Shown here: in pieces, positions 55,619 to 64,000 of the stretch
Layout: the number at the start of each line of letters is the position of its first letter
How positions within the stretch are numbered: position 1 is the first letter of the stretch
Assembly: GCF_000706625.1 (NCBI RefSeq)
Contig: NZ_KL407334.1
Span: 1,667,502-1,731,501, forward strand
Source of the DNA: Bartonella koehlerae C-29
GTDB lineage: Bacteria; Pseudomonadota; Alphaproteobacteria; Rhizobiales; Rhizobiaceae
DNA: 64,000 nt
Direction: 5' to 3'
Notes under the pieces: generated by a model
Told to the model about the DNA's origin: nothing
Databases searched by the model: none
The model's input: the letters and a program-made list of their open reading frames with translations, nothing else
Translations under genes and position numbers: made by a program

Positions 55619-56800
55619 TAAAATGAATCTTTACGAGGATATGCTGAGAGAATTTTAGTGAACCAAAATATGAGAGAAATTTGAGATGTTTACGTCATCA
55701 CGTTTAAAAAATCGATAGTTAATAATTGATAAAAATATTTACAGTTCAGATGAGCTTAGTTTTTGAATTCTCATCTGCAGGCATCAGGTTCTCTGTATTT
55801 TCTTATGGAAGCACAAAATTTAGCACGAGCAAAATATGAGGGAAATCAAGAGTATTTTATTCTAGAAAACTTTTTTAAAGCTTCATAAAACAATTGAATA
55901 ACTTCAATCAGACAATTTGTTACAATTTACAGGAGGACATTTGGATAAATTGTCAGCTGATACAACAGTAACTAATTGATAATATGTATTTTAAAACTCA
56001 ACGTATTAATGGAGAAATACAAGAATCCAATAAATTTTTATCGTGTTCTATGAAAGAAATCCTTTTCTTCTTGAAAAAACTGAGGATATTGGAAAATCAT
56101 TTGAGCTTCCTCCCTCAGACTTCGGATTTGCAGATCTCACCAAAATCACCGTTTCATGAGCATTCGAGAGTTGGCTTATGATTCGTAGGCTCTCATTTAT
56201 TGCTCTGAACAGTTTTTTGTTATGTTGTGGCAAGTGGATAAAATATTAGATGAGGATGATGTGAATTTATGGTTTGAGCAGAGAGTGTGAGATCATGGTA
56301 TTTTCAATGAATCTTTGATTTGTAACTTTTCAACTGAAGAACCGTAATATCTTGATTTTGAAACTTTTAAAGAAGTTATCAATGAATGGGAAAGTAACAA
56401 AATTGTAGCGAAGGGGATAAAAAAATTGTTATTTCATAATTCTAGATATTTTCTAGCTTTCTGAACGTGATGAAAATTTTGCATTCAATGAATCTGAAGA
56501 AACGAATGCAGTATTTGTGACAAAATATTCGAATAAACAACTACTTTAACAGTTATTTAAAAAGAAATCTTAACTCTTAGAATGAATACTTTTTAAAAAA
56601 AATAAAAGTTTAAGTTAAGTGATTACCACAATCACATCAAAGTTAATCCTCAGAGATGCGTGAATTGGATTATTATACGGAACCGGTTTTTGAAGCGGTA
56701 TTGCTCTTTGTTGTTTTCAATGATGATGGATAAAAAATTTCTTTTCGGTTTGTGGAGAGAAATGGGTGCTATGATGATCTGATAGGACGTTTTTGTGGTA
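55619..56800. other. Decayed region with unrecognised ORF remnants
   Basis: Short plus-strand frames such as 55813-55889 (MEAQNLARAKYEGNQEYF...) and 55984-56181, together with segments like NEWESNKIVAKGIKKLL near 56380, suggest a broken gene of about 250 codons or more, but I recognise no family. No RNA structure stands out. Confidence 0.35.
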
Positions 56801-56848
56801 TGGTATATCTGTTGCAAAAGAAATCGAACTTGAAGATAAGTTCGAAAA
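56801..56848 (+). pseudogene. groEL 5'-region scar
   Basis: About 47 bases match groEL codons for [15 protein letters not shown] (63891-63937) with five or six differences. Weaker similarity to the preceding VVIDKSFG codons extends upstream to about 56720. It is in the same orientation as the intact groEL. Confidence 0.65.
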
Positions 56849-56900
56849 GAAGATATTGAGACTAACAGGTTTTGCAATTCAAAATTTATAAAATACAAAC

Positions 56901-56932
56901 GGCACAAATTCCTTTGCAAAGGAAACTGTGCC
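56901..56932 (-). terminator. Terminator-like hairpin after peroxiredoxin gene
   Basis: The outer stem GGCACA/TGTGCC and inner stem TTCCTTT/AAAGGAA form one extended hairpin. On the minus strand it is followed by GTTTGTATTTT, 39 bases after the stop of the gene at 56971. Confidence 0.6.
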
Positions 56933-56970
56933 ATGAAGTTCTGTTTTAAATGTGTGTATTTGGTTGGAAA

Positions 56971-57495
56971 TTAGCCTTTTAGGATTTTTAAAACGTTTTG
57001 TGGTGAAGAGACTTCATAAGGGTCTGTTGTGCAATTATCTGAAAAACCTTGTTCTTCAAACCAATGTTCAATGACACCATCATTAATAACAGCAGCATAG
57101 CGCCATGAGCGCATTCCAAAACCAACATTGTCTTTAGCAACCAGCATACCCATTTTGCGCGTGAATTCACCTGAGCCATCAGGAATTAATTTTACGTTTT
57201 TAATACCTTGTGTTTTTCCCCAAGCGTTCATGACAAAAGCATCATTGACGGAAAGGCAATAAATTTCATCAATGCCAACTTTTTTAAATTCATCATAGAG
57301 TTTTTCAAAATCAGGAAGCTGAAAGGTTGAGCAAGTAGGGGTAAAAGCTCCAGGAAGAGAAAAAAGAATAACCCGTTTCCCTTTAAAATATGCATTGCTA
57401 TTCACCTCTTGCCATCGATAAGGATTATCTCCACCAATTGATTCATCGCGTACACGTGTATGGAAGGTGGTATTGGGAACGGTTTTTCTTATCAT
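56971..57495 (-). CDS. Peroxiredoxin, Prx5/AhpC-TSA type
   Basis: Encodes 174 residues. The peroxidatic Cys55 lies in PGAFTPTCS, and a second Cys155 near the C-terminus (SDNCTTDPYEV) may resolve the disulfide. Other family marks are LSVNDAFVMNAWG at 81-93 and MRSWRYAAVI near 128-137. It reduces hydroperoxides with glutathione/glutaredoxin or thioredoxin in the cytoplasm. The ATG at 57495 follows a weak AGGAGC site. It is complete and stands alone, divergent from the phosphohexomutase gene. Confidence 0.93.
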   Translation of the reverse strand: MIRKTVPNTTFHTRVRDESIGGDNPYRWQEVNSNAYFKGKRVILFSLPGAFTPTCSTFQLPDFEKLYDEFKKVGIDEIYCLSVNDAFVMNAWGKTQGIKNVKLIPDGSGEFTRKMGMLVAKDNVGFGMRSWRYAAVINDGVIEHWFEEQGFSDNCTTDPYEVSSPQNVLKILKG

Positions 57496-57695
57496 AATTA
57501 TGCTCCTGTATTTTTTATGGGAATCATGTTTTAAAAATGGTTTTCATCTTAAAAAACACATTGAAGAGGACGTCTTAAATAATCCTCTTTTTTGACAAGT
57601 TTGCAAATATTTCATTGCCACGTCAAGTAGAATTAATAGTCGACTTTGCTGGAGCTTCACTTTAAAATCGAGCAAAATACTATGAAGGTGTTTCC

Positions 57696-59324
57696 ATGAC
57701 TCTCAGGATAGTTTTGACTAAGGCTTTTGATGATCAAAAACTTGGAACGTCCGGTTTGCGCAAAAAAGTGTCGGTTTTTCAACAGCCCCATTATGTTGAA
57801 AATTTTATTCAATCTCTTTTTGACAGCATTGGGTCTGTTGAGGGAAAATTGTTTATTCTTGGAGGAGATGGACGCTATTTTAACCGCAACCTTCTTCAAA
57901 TTGTGTTGAAAATGGCTGCTGCTCATGGTGTTGCTTGTATTAAAGTCGGAAAAGGAGGACTGCTTTCCACGCCAGCTGTTTCACATCTTATTCGCAAAAC
58001 GCGTGCCTATGGTGGTATTATTCTCTCAGCAAGTCACAATCCTGGGGGAAAAGAGGGGGATTGTGGCATTAAATATAATATTTCCAATGGTGGTCCTGCT
58101 CCCGCTTCTTTGTGTGATACCGTTTTTGCAACATCGCAATGTCTTTCTTCTTACCGGATTATGGAGGCTCCAGATATTGATTTAGAAAGAGAGGGTACAA
58201 CTTTTTTAGGGCCCATGAAGATTGATATAATTGATCCTCTCGCTGATTATGTTGCTTTGATGCAGGAAATTTTTGATTTTGACTGTATTGCCAAGGCCGT
58301 TGCGGAAGGGCTCACTTTGCGATTTGATGCAATGCATGCGGTAACCGGGCCTTATGCGCATGAAATTTTTGAAAAATGCTTAGGATTTTCTGAAGGAACG
58401 GTAGTCAATGGCATTCCTTTGCCAGATTTTGGAGGAGATCATCCAGATCCTAATTTGCTTTATGCCAAGGCTCTTTATGATTTGTTGATGTCGGATCAAG
58501 GACCTGATCTTGGTGCTGCGTCTGATGGAGATGGAGATCGTAATCTCATTCTTGGGCATGGGCAATTTGTTACACCTTCTGATTCCCTAGCGATTATGGC
58601 TGATCATGCCCATCTGATTAAAGGGTATCGGCAGAGGATTGTGGGGATTGCTCGCTCTATGCCAACAGGACGTGCGGCTGATTTGGTTGCTGAAAAAAAA
58701 GGATTAAATTTATTTGAAACACCAACAGGATGGAAGTTTTTCGGAACGCTTTTGGATGCTGGCCACGTGACCTTTTGTGGTGAAGAAAGCTTTGGAACAG
58801 GATCTGATCATATCCGTGAAAAAGACGGTTTATGGGCTGTGTTATTTTGGTTGAATCTTTTAGCTGTGACAAGAAAAACTGTTGCACAAATTACGCAACA
58901 GCATTGGCGCACTTATGGGCGATTTTACACTTTACGGTATGATTATGAAGAAGTGGAAGCATGTAAGGTTTCCGCAATCATTGATGAATTGCGCGCATAT
59001 TTACCAAAGCCAGGAAGGGAAGTTGCAGGACTCCATGTCGAAAAAGCAGATGATTTTACCTATCATGATCCTGTTGATCAGAGCATTAGTACTGGACAGG
59101 GAGTGCGTGTTTTTTTTAAAAATGGAGCACGGCTTGTGGTGCGTTTATCGGGAACAGGGACAGTAGGCGCTACCCTACGCCTTTATTTTGAACAGTTTGA
59201 GGGTGACCCCCGTAAACACAATCAAGATCCACAAAAAGTTCTCCAACCTGTGCAACAGGCAGCCTTGCAATTATTAAATATAAAACAACATTTGGGGCGT
59301 ACGAGACCCGATGTTATCACATGA
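57696..59324 (+). CDS. pgm: Alpha-D-phosphohexomutase (phosphoglucomutase)
   Basis: Encodes 542 residues, the length of alpha-phosphoglucomutase of the eukaryote-like bacterial type. The phosphoserine loop is SASHNPGG (about 112-119) and the metal-binding loop DGDGDRN (about 279-285); the sugar-binding loop has CGEESFGTGSDH near 355-366, and the C-terminal phosphate loop RLSGTGT near 484-490. It interconverts glucose 1- and 6-phosphate for envelope sugar precursors. It is complete, in a single-gene unit. Confidence 0.94.
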   Translation: MTLRIVLTKAFDDQKLGTSGLRKKVSVFQQPHYVENFIQSLFDSIGSVEGKLFILGGDGRYFNRNLLQIVLKMAAAHGVACIKVGKGGLLSTPAVSHLIRKTRAYGGIILSASHNPGGKEGDCGIKYNISNGGPAPASLCDTVFATSQCLSSYRIMEAPDIDLEREGTTFLGPMKIDIIDPLADYVALMQEIFDFDCIAKAVAEGLTLRFDAMHAVTGPYAHEIFEKCLGFSEGTVVNGIPLPDFGGDHPDPNLLYAKALYDLLMSDQGPDLGAASDGDGDRNLILGHGQFVTPSDSLAIMADHAHLIKGYRQRIVGIARSMPTGRAADLVAEKKGLNLFETPTGWKFFGTLLDAGHVTFCGEESFGTGSDHIREKDGLWAVLFWLNLLAVTRKTVAQITQQHWRTYGRFYTLRYDYEEVEACKVSAIIDELRAYLPKPGREVAGLHVEKADDFTYHDPVDQSISTGQGVRVFFKNGARLVVRLSGTGTVGATLRLYFEQFEGDPRKHNQDPQKVLQPVQQAALQLLNIKQHLGRTRPDVIT

Positions 59325-59584
59325 AAACAGTTTTACGTTGTCTCTTGTGAGGGGCTCATTTGTTTTATAGCGCATCTGATTAATTTTTCCTCCCATGATA
59401 GATGATTCTAGACTTCATTTTGAGGAGGATTTCGTTTACTCAAGTATAAACGCCAAGAGTCTGATTCCAAAAAACCAATGTTCTTGATAACAAGAATTAG
59501 AACGTGAACGCTGCGCTGTTCTCGTATAAACATAAGGAGCTATCTTGAGGAGATGGGCATCTCTTTGTCTCTTGCAGAGGGTAT

Positions 59585-59695
59585 TTCTTACGGATAGATC
59601 CCCTTTTGGGGATTACGCTTATGGTCATAGTCCTTGCTAATCCTCTATTTTGAGTGCTTTGGTGTGTAAAGTTGTGTTATTTTTATGCACAAAAA
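59585..59695 (-). pseudogene. fumC 3'-end scar
   Basis: Aligns with the last 30 or so codons of fumC (61765-61870): GGTCATAGTC, the AGTGCTT-GTGTGTAAAGTTGTG-TATTTTTATGC block and the end region around GATCCCCTTTTGGGGATTA. It has several substitutions and small gaps, on the same strand as the intact fumC 2.2 kb away. Confidence 0.65.
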
Positions 59696-59899
59696 TTTCT
59701 TTATTTTTTTTTTACAACATTCGGCAAGATAAGTTTTTTTAAAGAGCGTTGTTCGTGGTGCAAAGATGAAAATCAACGTCCAGTTTTACCATCCTCTGTT
59801 TATTCGATTTTTCGTTCTCAAAAGTATTTAGAGCAATCTCTTTAAACAGTGGAGATTGCACATTGCCTTATCTTTATGTTCTTCATGTATTTTATGGAG

Positions 59900-60110
59900 C
59901 ATATTCTTCATACAAAACAGAACGTTATTTGTATTGTTTATGAATGTGTTTGCTTTAAAGAAACATGTCTCAATGCATTTAAGCCTCTTTAACGGTGTTG
60001 TTTAACAGTAAAACCCTACCATCATCTTTACGCTTATGAAAGACATGAAGAAGCAATTTGGCACCATCATTTTCTTTTTGAACGCTTAATATTAGATAGT
60101 TTTTAGGGCA
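59900..60110 (-). pseudogene. Integrase 5' relic (minus strand)
   Basis: The reverse strand carries a NDGAKLLLHVFHKRKDDG-like core equivalent to NEGANLHLHKCKEGG of relic 1 and the SLKQTHS-like segment. It is heavily decayed. Confidence 0.5.
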
Positions 60111-60643
60111 GTTCATAAGAAGTATAGTGTATTTTCATCTTAAAATTTTAAGCGATTTTTACTCCACAGCAATCCCATTTTATAACGGTTTTTTGCTGTT
60201 CAAAGAGAGAGTTTTGGTGGTAACATATTCCGATACTCAAAATTTTCACTTAACTTATAAAGCTAAAGGCGATCAATTCATACTTTTACTTAGCAAATAA
60301 AAGCGTTTTTGTTTGCTTTGGCAAGCAATATCCAATGTGCAAAATAACTAAGCTATCCTGAAAATTTCAGAGGTTTTGCTTTTCTCAATTCTTTTTGATT
60401 GAATGAAAAAAACGCCGCCTCTCATAAAAATAAAAACGGTTTTAACTTTTATTATAAATCCTCTGAAATTACTTTATAATTTTAAAAATGTTTTTGGTTG
60501 TATACGCAACGACCAATAGGGATTTGAAAGTCCGAAACCTAAACACAAAAATGAACGCACTAATGTGGGAGCCCAGAATTCCAGGAAATTTTGCTATGTC
60601 CAGGTGCCATAAACACTAAAAGCAAAATGCGAATTTAGATTCA

Positions 60644-61055
60644 GTGCTTTCAAATTCTCGGAATACCAATGCGAGAGCATTCACACCTGGCAGGGGGAAG
60701 ATACAAGCTAGAAATTTTCATAACGATATTTTCGTGAGCAAAAAAATTCATTTTAAGCGAAAAATGCTGAACATGTCTCAAAAACATTTAGGGGATTGCT
60801 TAGGGGTAAGCTCCCGACAAATTCAGAAATACGAAAAAGGATTAAATCCTGTAGGAACGTAGCGTTTAAAGAAAATTTTTGATATCCTGAATGTTCCTAT
60901 TGCCTTTTTTATGCTGATATCATTACATAAAGAACATGCTCCCTACCAGCATTGATGAAATCATCTCAAATAGAGAAGAATACCTGCTTTTAAAAAGATT
61001 TCGAATTCTCACCTCAGTACAACAAAGAGCAATTTTACAATTGATCTCTGATTAG
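60644..61055 (+). pseudogene. XRE-family helix-turn-helix regulator, broken
   Basis: The recognisable HTH runs from about 60735 to 60860 (VSKKIHFKRKMLNMSQ, LGVSSRQIQKYEKGLNPVG), typical of Hyphomicrobiales XRE regulators. An in-frame TAG at 60860-60862 replaces the next codon, and the continuation (RLKKIFDILNVPIAFF) is readable, followed by a frameshift and an end (LQLISD) near 61055. The product would be cut right after the DNA-binding domain. Confidence 0.75.
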
Positions 61056-61689
61056 AATGAAAACTTTTAAAATCATATAGAGGATGCATATTGCTTTTTG
61101 TTTATTGCGTTCTTTAATTAGAGGGAATGGCTTCTCATAAAACACAGTACACTATTGTGCTTCTCATACACGCGCTTGCTTTAATGAGATATCTCTTGTT
61201 GCTTCTCAGCTCATTTCATGATAACCTTCGTAAAGGAGTACTCCGAGATCCTATTGGGTGCTCCCATCTTTACTTATGTAAGGTATAAGCCAGCATCATC
61301 ATCCTTTTTGCTAACTCAAAATGTTGTGAATGCTTTGCATTTAGATATTTCATGAAAGGCATTTTTACTTCTTATGTTCAATAGTTTTTATCGACATGCT
61401 TAATCTTGCTTGTGACATACAAGCGAACGATTTGTATTGATTTTGAATGCGAATGTTTGAAATGAGTTAATATTTCTGTATTCGGAGCTCTTAGTTTAAC
61501 AAACAAAAAATTAATTATTATTTTTGGAGCTTGATCAGATAACAAGGGAGGGCATCCTTGTGTCTCTGTTGTGAGAAATATAAAAACTCTCTATGTTAAC
61601 ATACCCAGGATCAAGAATTCTCTGAGTTTTACAAGAGGTAGCATTTAACGGACCTTTGCAGGAGAGGATGTGTAAACTATTCAACATAC
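61056..61689. other. Intergenic region with integrase relic
   Basis: Apart from the relic at 61140-61420, no gene, RNA or promoter could be supported. Confidence 0.4.
61140..61420 (-). pseudogene. Integrase 5' relic (minus strand)
   Basis: The reverse strand has CTTGTATGTCACAAGC, then a start region (MPFMKYLNAKHSQHF) and the DDDAGLYLT, SLKQAR and RSPL-type segments, all in decayed form. It matches the relic at 54540 in layout. Confidence 0.6.
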
Positions 61690-61723
61690 AAAAACATCGG
61701 ACTACGGATGATCCGATGTTTTT
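61690..61723 (-). terminator. Rho-independent terminator of fumC
   Basis: A perfect 12-bp stem (AAAAACATCGGA / TCCGATGTTTTT) with a 10-nt loop, 39 bases after the fumC stop on the minus strand. Confidence 0.8.
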
Positions 61724-61762
61724 AAAAAGAGGTTTGTTTCAAGAAGATTTGCATCTTGTTCC

Positions 61763-63151
61763 TTATTGTGGATGGATCATCTTTTTGGGATCAACTAGTC
61801 GATCATAGTCTTCTCCAGAAACTCCTACTTTTAATGCTTCAGTACGCAAAGTTGTGTCATTTTTATGCGCTGCTTTGGCAATTGCGGCAGCTTTTTCATA
61901 ACCTATTTCCGGTGCGAGCGCTGTCACCAGCATGAGAGAGCGTTCCATGAGAGAGTGAATATGAACTCGATTGGCGCGTAATCCTTGAATACAATGGAGA
62001 TCAAAAGAGCGCATGCAATCTCCAAGAAGCGTAATCGATTGTAAAACATTGTAGCCAATGACAGGTTTATAAACGTTGAGTTCAAAATGCCCTTGGCTTG
62101 CGGCAAATGTTACACTGGTATGATTGCCAAAGACTTGGCAAGCAACCATGGTCATTGCTTCACACTGTGTAGGGTTAACCTTGCCTGGCATAATGGAAGA
62201 TCCTGGTTCATTTTCAGGTAGGCTTAGTTCCCCCAAGCCTGAGCGTGGACCTGATCCCAAAAACCGAATGTCATTGGCAATTTTAAACAGGTCAGCTGCT
62301 AATGCATTCAAACTACCATGGAAATGCGCAAGCGCTCCATGGTGGGCAAGGGCTTCAAATTTATTGTTAGCGGTTTTAAAGGTTATTCCTGTGAATGCGC
62401 TGATTGTTTTCGCAAAAGCTATATCAAAGCCTTGCGGTGCATTCAGCCCTGTTCCGACAGCTGTACCTCCTTGGGCAAGCATCTGAACATCGGAAAGAGC
62501 ACTTTCAATGCGTTGGCGGTTGGCTTCAAGTGCAGCGCGATAGCCTGAAAATTCTTGCGCTAAAGTTAAAGGCGTGGCATCCTGGGTATGAGTACGTCCA
62601 ATTTTGATGATATCGGCAAATTCTTCTTCTTTTTTCCTTAAAGTGGTAATAAGCGCATCAAGAATGGGAAATAAGTGTTGGCGCGTTTGTAGGGTGGTGG
62701 CAATGTGGAGCGCTGTGGGAAAGGAATCGTTTGACGATTGGCTCATATTGACGTGATCATTGGGATGTACAGGTGTTTTGCTGCCCAATTTTCCTCCCAA
62801 AAGCATGTTGGCATGATTGGCAATCACTTCATTGACGTTCATATTGCTTTGTGTTCCAGAACCTGTTTGCCAAACAGAAAGGGGGAAATGCGTGTCAAAT
62901 GCACCGGCAAGCACTTCATCAGCAGCAGTAATGATGGCTTTTCCAATGTTTTTTGCTAGTTTGCCCTTTTCCATATTAACAACAGCTGCTGCTTTTTTGA
63001 TAAGGCTTAAGGCATAGATGATGGTGATGGGTTGTTTTTCTGTGCCAATATTAAAATTATGCAGTGAGCGTTCAGTTTGTGCTCCCCAATAACGGTCTTG
63101 ACGGACTGAAATCGTCCCAAAGCTATCCGTTTCTTGACGTGTTTCAACCAT
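61763..63151 (-). CDS. fumC: Fumarate hydratase class II
   Basis: Encodes 462 residues, full length. The class II signature [11 protein letters not shown] is near 317-327, and the other active-site regions [13 protein letters not shown] (about 97-109) and [13 protein letters not shown] (about 185-197) are intact. It hydrates fumarate to L-malate in the TCA cycle. The start at 63151 is followed by the usual [14 protein letters not shown]. It is divergent from groES with a 226-bp shared upstream region. A damaged copy of its 3' end is at 59585. Confidence 0.96.
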   Translation of the reverse strand: MVETRQETDSFGTISVRQDRYWGAQTERSLHNFNIGTEKQPITIIYALSLIKKAAAVVNMEKGKLAKNIGKAIITAADEVLAGAFDTHFPLSVWQTGSGTQSNMNVNEVIANHANMLLGGKLGSKTPVHPNDHVNMSQSSNDSFPTALHIATTLQTRQHLFPILDALITTLRKKEEEFADIIKIGRTHTQDATPLTLAQEFSGYRAALEANRQRIESALSDVQMLAQGGTAVGTGLNAPQGFDIAFAKTISAFTGITFKTANNKFEALAHHGALAHFHGSLNALAADLFKIANDIRFLGSGPRSGLGELSLPENEPGSSIMPGKVNPTQCEAMTMVACQVFGNHTSVTFAASQGHFELNVYKPVIGYNVLQSITLLGDCMRSFDLHCIQGLRANRVHIHSLMERSLMLVTALAPEIGYEKAAAIAKAAHKNDTTLRTEALKVGVSGEDYDRLVDPKKMIHPQ

Positions 63152-63262
63152 GGTTAGATCCTTTTGTGTTCAGTGGTTAATAAAAAAGATTAAATAACGC
63201 GAAATAGAAAAAGGAGGCAAGGCTTTGAAGTCTCTTAAGAGAAATTATTTTAAAGAGAATCC

Positions 63263-63291
63263 TTGACATTAGGAAGTTGCAATTTTATATT
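63263..63291 (+). promoter_or_regulatory. Sigma-70 type promoter of groESL
   Basis: TTGACA (63263-63268), 17-base spacer, TATATT (63286-63291), just upstream of the CIRCE element. It fits the usual HrcA-repressed housekeeping promoter layout. Confidence 0.75.
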
Positions 63292-63301
63292 CCAGTTATT
63301 G

Positions 63302-63328
63302 TTAGCACTCTCTCTTAAAGAGCGCTAA
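63302..63328 (+). promoter_or_regulatory. CIRCE operator (HrcA binding site)
   Basis: TTAGCACTC, 9 bases, GAGCGCTAA: one mismatch to the CIRCE consensus inverted repeat. It lies 10 bases after the -10 box, in the leader of groES, so the HrcA repressor would block transcription and heat would relieve it. Confidence 0.92.
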
Positions 63329-63377
63329 CAAAGACTTAAGATTAATTCAGTTATATTAAATTTTAAGGATTTAAAAT

Positions 63378-63674
63378 ATGGCTAACATACAATTCCGCCC
63401 ACTTCACGATCGTGTTGTTGTCCGTCGGGTTGAATCTGAAAATAAAACTGCTGGTGGGATTATCATCCCTGATACAGCGAAAGAGAAGCCTCAAGAAGGT
63501 GAAGTTCTTGCTGTTGGCAATGGGGCTCTCGATGACAATGGGAAGCGTGTACCTTTGGAAGTAAAAACAGGGGACCGTATCTTGTTTGGAAAATGGTCTG
63601 GAACCGAAGTGAAGATTAATGGGGAAGACCTTTTAATTATGAAAGAATCTGACATTATGGGAATTTTGGGCTAA
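63378..63674 (+). CDS. groES: GroES co-chaperonin
   Basis: Encodes 98 residues. It has [38 protein letters not shown], with the mobile loop near 17-34, and the usual [33 protein letters not shown] end. It caps the GroEL ring. The gene is complete and 60 bases upstream of groEL. Confidence 0.97.
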   Translation: MANIQFRPLHDRVVVRRVESENKTAGGIIIPDTAKEKPQEGEVLAVGNGALDDNGKRVPLEVKTGDRILFGKWSGTEVKINGEDLLIMKESDIMGILG

Positions 63675-63734
63675 TCCAACCTCTCATTTTTTTCATTTTC
63701 TACTATTTAGGACATAACTCCAAGGAGAAATTAA

Positions 63735-64000
<266 letters not shown>

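Larger units (their letters stand above)
59325..60643. other. Decayed region with fumC and integrase relics
   Basis: Holds a fumC 3' scar (59585-59695) and an integrase relic (59900-60110), listed separately. A frame at 59725-59845 (FKERCSWCKDENQRPVLPSSVYS...) is open but unrecognised. The rest shows nothing. Confidence 0.4.

Noticed and set aside
56048..56233. 61-codon minus-strand ORF with a serine-rich centre
   Set aside because: Lies opposite plus-strand ORF remnants and has no ribosome site; likely chance.

Overview
The window is a chromosomal segment of a Bartonella species, most probably from the radiating 'lineage 4' (the henselae/tribocorum/grahamii type). The main evidence is a VirB2-VirB11/VirD4 type IV secretion system followed directly by Bartonella effector protein (Bep) genes with FIC and BID domains. 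The AT-rich sequence, the large amount of decayed intergenic DNA, the Bartonella-type autotransporters and the alphaproteobacterial housekeeping genes agree with this. Species cannot be fixed by reading alone.

Layout. 1-7.2 kb: three autotransporter genes of one family: the 3' end of one, a decayed one broken at a 142-bp direct repeat, and one intact 914-residue gene, with phage-type integrase relics. 7.2-15 kb: mostly decayed DNA with an orphan FlgN-like gene, a ParA/ribbon-helix-helix partition pair and possible small membrane peptides. 15-18 kb: a DUF442-type gene, a tandem duplication at the 3' end of ribF, ribF itself and a HAD phosphatase. 18-21.6 kb: decayed DNA, an EexN-like lipoprotein and a membrane-anchored nuclease-like protein divergent from virB. 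21.9-30.6 kb: virB2-virB11 with overlapping or closely spaced genes; one strong hairpin lies in the only large internal gap, between virB6 and virB7. 30.6-48.6 kb: effector island: biaA-like antitoxin, bepA, virD4, bepB, bepC, bepD, bepE and two further multi-BID effectors, then a decayed bep. 49.5-53.4 kb: core genes murJ, trpS, a universal stress protein and a NifU-like scaffold. 53.4-63.2 kb: pseudogenes and scars (phnA, groEL pieces, a fumC piece, integrase and XRE relics) around a peroxiredoxin, a phosphohexomutase and fumC. 63.2-64 kb: the groES-groEL operon under a CIRCE operator, with groEL running off the window.

How it works together. VirB2-VirB11 form the envelope-spanning channel and pilus, and VirD4 is the coupling ATPase that recognises the C-terminal BID domain and charged tail of the Beps. 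The FIC-type Beps (A, B, C) may modify host targets. Those with tyrosine motifs (D, E and the gene at 42976) are expected to be phosphorylated in the host and to recruit SH2-domain proteins. The island records its own growth: a virD4-spacer-biaA-bep module has been duplicated, leaving a deleted virD4 3' end and two decayed biaA copies, while the later effectors were copied together with their 5' leader. The most interesting material is this record, the altered FIC motif of BepB, the virB6-virB7 hairpin, the dispersed integrase 5' ends, and the groEL/fumC scars that mark repeated rearrangement next to groESL.
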